From Burkholderiales bacterium (GTDB lineage: Bacteria > Pseudomonadota > Gammaproteobacteria > Burkholderiales > Burkholderiaceae_D): a DNA stretch of 9,029 nt. The translations under genes and the position numbers were made by a program. The stretch lies in the NCBI GenBank assembly GCA_028868455.1, contig JAGWUK010000085.1:1-9029 (forward strand), given 5' to 3'. The notes under the pieces were generated by a model. It ran no database searches, was not told the origin of the DNA, and saw nothing but the letters and a program-made list of their open reading frames with translations. This document shows, piece by piece, positions 7,294-9,029 of this stretch; position 1 is the stretch's first letter, and every line of letters starts with the position of its first letter.

Positions 7294-7349
7294 GATGGTC
7301 TTTGCCAAAGACCGTCCGAGCCGCCAGATTCGTCTGGCGGTTTTTTTTT
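7294..7349 (+). terminator. Tandem-hairpin intrinsic terminator of the dehydrogenase
   Basis: A first hairpin GGTCTTT-GCC-AAAGACC (7297-7313, extendable outward by wobble and Watson-Crick pairs) comes just after the stop. A second, perfect 8-bp GC-rich stem CCGCCAGA/TCTGGCGG with a TTCG loop (7321-7340) follows directly and is succeeded by nine T residues (7341-7349). The second hairpin is a textbook rho-independent terminator; the first probably protects the mRNA end or adds efficiency. Confidence 0.93.
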
Positions 7350-7405
7350 GCCAAGACGACGGCCTGCATGTGACGGCATATCAGCAGCATGCCGACGAAA
7401 AGCAC

Positions 7406-7795
7406 TTATTCAGTCAGAACAGCACCACGTTCAATCAGCAATTGACGCAAGACCGAACGGTGACAGCGACTTTCGTCGTCGCAATAACAACCGATGGAAA
7501 AATTGCTCTGCCTGGACATGGCCGCCAGCAAATCCAAATCTCTGCTGGCCGCAGGTGTCGCCATCTCGGCTTTAAAATGGCGGCTGAAACTTGCCCACTC
7601 CGCCGCATTGCTGACGGTTTTACCTTGCGCCATCAGTTCGGCGCTGGGTGCGAGATTCGGAAACCAGACATCGTAATAATTGCGGCTGGCAAATTCTGCC
7701 TTGGGCACACCACGCGGCGGACGGCGCACGGTGCCAATGCGCAATCCTTCGTCTGGCATACGATCACTGCCGAGTTGAACTATACGAATACCCAT
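7406..7795 (-). CDS. DUF488 family protein of unknown function
   Basis: 129 aa, the usual size for small DUF488 proteins. Recognisable family features are LRIGTVRRPPRGVPK (18-32), FASRNYYDVWFPNLAPS (35-51) and the C-terminal CYCDDESRCHRSVLRQLLIERGA (103-125), with Cys103, Cys105, Cys111 and His112 as the conserved cluster. No signal peptide or membrane segment is seen. The ATG is well supported by AAGGAG 5 nt upstream (7801-7805 on the plus strand). The molecular role of the family is not established; the Cys/His cluster hints at metal binding or redox chemistry, which is inference. It lies downstream of the LysR gene in the same orientation, 185 bp away, with a large inverted repeat between. 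The stop lies in the space after the dehydrogenase terminator, and I see no clear terminator of its own. Confidence 0.82.
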   Translation of the reverse strand: MGIRIVQLGSDRMPDEGLRIGTVRRPPRGVPKAEFASRNYYDVWFPNLAPSAELMAQGKTVSNAAEWASFSRHFKAEMATPAASRDLDLLAAMSRQSNFSIGCYCDDESRCHRSVLRQLLIERGAVLTE

Positions 7796-7905
7796 GCATT
7801 CTCCTTCATGCGTGATGCGACCATCCGGTCAAACCCTGAACATACCATAGGCGAAAATCGGAGGGATTGAACAGTGAAATTTTCTCAATTGCCGTACCGC
7901 TGGAA

Positions 7906-7962
7906 CGCAGTATCCATGCGCCTTCCCAAGGCAATCGAGCTGCGAGGCGCATGGATAGTGCG
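7906..7962. repeat. Large inverted repeat between DUF488 and LysR genes
   Basis: Arms 7911-7923 (starting TATCCATGCG) and 7945-7957 (ending CATGGATA) are perfectly complementary over 13 bp. One mismatch is then followed by four more pairs (7906-7909 with 7959-7962), giving 17 of 18 pairs. The loop is 21 nt (7924-7944). No T run follows on either strand, so it is not a canonical intrinsic terminator, although it sits 19 bp after the LysR stop. It could be a transcript-stabilising hairpin, a protein site or a dispersed palindromic element. Confidence 0.8.
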
Positions 7963-7980
7963 CTCTGGGGCTGCCGCTTT

Positions 7981-8937
7981 TTAAAATGTTTTTTTCTTGC
8001 CCTTCGCCGGCACCGAGGCCATGCGCCGCGCCGCATCGGCTTCTTGCGCGGCCAGCATGACAAAAGCGTCGATCAGCGGCGCCTGCTCATTTTTGCGCTG
8101 CGCCAGCAGCAAAGACGTGGTGGCGTCCGTATCGGCGATGGGGCGGTAGCAGACGCCTTCCATCTGAATCCGGTCAAACGAGCCCGGCAAGACCGAAACG
8201 CCGCAACCAGCCGCGACCAGGCCGATGATGGTTGATGCTTCGCCCGCTTCTTGCGCGACATGCGGGACAAATCCGGCGTCGCGACAAAGCCGGAAAATTT
8301 GCGGATAAATCCCGGTACCGGCATGCTGCGGATACATGACAAAGGGTACGTTAAGCAATTCTTTCATCGCGACCTTTTTCTGTGCGGCCAAAGGATGCGC
8401 AACGGGCAAGACCAGCAATAAGGGATCGGTGCGCAGGTGGATGTAAGTCAGCGGTTCTGGCGCGGTGGTTTCGCCAGGCAAACCGTCCGGCGGGCGAATG
8501 AATCCCAGATCCAGATCGCGCTGGGTAATCGCATCAAGCTGGCGGCTGCTGGCCATTTCGTGCAGGGTCAACGTCACATGAGGAAATTGCTGGCGATACC
8601 GATTGACGACAGCAGCAAACAAAGGGGTGAACGGTGTGGAAAACGTAAATCCTATGCGTAATTCCCCGGCCTCGCCACGTTGCGCGCGACGTGCCGTTTC
8701 TGCTGCCTGTTCGGACAAGGCAAGAATGCGCCGCGCATCCTGTAAAAACAATTTACCGGCCTCGGTCAGACGCACCCAGCGTTTGGAGCGTTCAAACAGG
8801 CTGGCACCGATATCCGCTTCCAGCATTTGTATTGCATGGCTCAGTGGCGGCTGACCGATATGCAGGCGCGTCGCTGCCCGTGTGAAATGCAGTTCTTCGG
8901 CGACGGCAATGAAATACCGCAAGTGGCGTAACTCCAT
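7981..8937 (-). CDS. LysR-family transcriptional regulator (BenM/CatM-like subgroup)
   Basis: 318 aa, standard length. The winged helix-turn-helix is at residues 2-60 (LRHLRYFIAVAEELHFTRAA, then QPPLSHAIQMLEADIGASLFER), a linker helix at about 61-90, and the effector-binding domain at about 93-300 (GELRIGF... to the GLVAAGCGVSVLPGS motif at 239-253). The opening MELRHLRYF and the layout of the effector domain resemble BenM, CatM and other regulators of aromatic degradation, but the ligand is unknown. The C-terminus is a basic tail, KGKKKTF. The ATG is supported by the purine-rich AGGAAGAG at 8944-8951. LysR regulators usually control a divergently transcribed neighbour, here probably the gene beyond the right edge, and often themselves. 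A dyad with T-N11-A spacing at 9011-9025 fits such a site. Confidence 0.93.
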   Translation of the reverse strand: MELRHLRYFIAVAEELHFTRAATRLHIGQPPLSHAIQMLEADIGASLFERSKRWVRLTEAGKLFLQDARRILALSEQAAETARRAQRGEAGELRIGFTFSTPFTPLFAAVVNRYRQQFPHVTLTLHEMASSRQLDAITQRDLDLGFIRPPDGLPGETTAPEPLTYIHLRTDPLLLVLPVAHPLAAQKKVAMKELLNVPFVMYPQHAGTGIYPQIFRLCRDAGFVPHVAQEAGEASTIIGLVAAGCGVSVLPGSFDRIQMEGVCYRPIADTDATTSLLLAQRKNEQAPLIDAFVMLAAQEADAARRMASVPAKGKKKTF

Positions 8938-9010
8938 ATTGTTCTCTTCCTGACCCGGACTGATTGATGGTTTTCACGCGTTCTTCGCGGTGCGCCTTCA
9001 TCAGTCTGTT

Positions 9011-9025
9011 ATCTATTTTTTAGAT
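9011..9025. promoter_or_regulatory. Possible LysR binding site (T-N11-A dyad)
   Basis: ATCTA-TTTTT-TAGAT is an interrupted palindrome with 5-bp arms. The T at 9012 and the A at 9024 are separated by 11 bases, the spacing of the LysR-box consensus. It lies about 75 bp upstream of the LysR gene at the edge of the divergent intergenic region. The AT-rich centre means it could also be chance. Confidence 0.45.
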
Positions 9026-9029
9026 GAAT

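Noticed and set aside
1..9029. A novel defence, mobile or biosynthetic system spanning several genes
   Set aside because: All large ORFs belong to common families in separate transcription units, and I see no unexplained gene cluster, CRISPR array or mobile-element end.

Overview
The window looks like an ordinary chromosomal stretch of a moderate-GC Gram-negative proteobacterium. The gene families (two-gene RND efflux operon with a lipoprotein adaptor, PafA-type phosphatase, Leu/Phe/Val dehydrogenase, LysR regulator) and the protein style fit a beta-proteobacterium of the Burkholderiales. An Oxalobacteraceae-like host (Herminiimonas/Janthinobacterium type) is a guess from impression, not from a search. 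I see no transposase, integrase, phage gene, CRISPR array, tRNA or rRNA.

Left edge (1-740): the 3' third of a secreted PafA-like alkaline phosphatase/phosphodiesterase reads rightward. It converges on the leftward efflux operon, and the two ends are separated by a strong bidirectional hairpin terminator. Efflux operon (738-5123, minus strand): a lipoprotein membrane-fusion protein is followed after 3 nt by a 1066-aa RND permease with the complete proton-relay residues and an unusual hydrophobic C-terminal tail. A near-consensus promoter, flanked by two short palindromes, lies in the 307-bp divergent region. No outer-membrane channel gene is present, so a TolC-like partner must come from elsewhere.

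Middle (5431-7349, plus strand): a small dienelactone-hydrolase-like alpha/beta hydrolase has a GTG start and no clear ribosome site. A leucine/phenylalanine/valine dehydrogenase follows, with its own good promoter, a leader of about 160 nt and a textbook TTCG-loop terminator. The dehydrogenase would deaminate branched-chain or aromatic amino acids to 2-oxo acids.

Right part (7406-9029, minus strand): a DUF488 protein, an 18-bp-arm imperfect inverted repeat, and a BenM/CatM-like LysR regulator. A T-N11-A dyad lies upstream of the regulator at the window edge and probably serves the regulator and/or an unseen divergent gene.

The genes form several independent transcription units rather than one system. 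I found no convincing previously undescribed system. The most checkable oddities are the palindrome at 7906-7962, the permease tail and the dehydrogenase leader.
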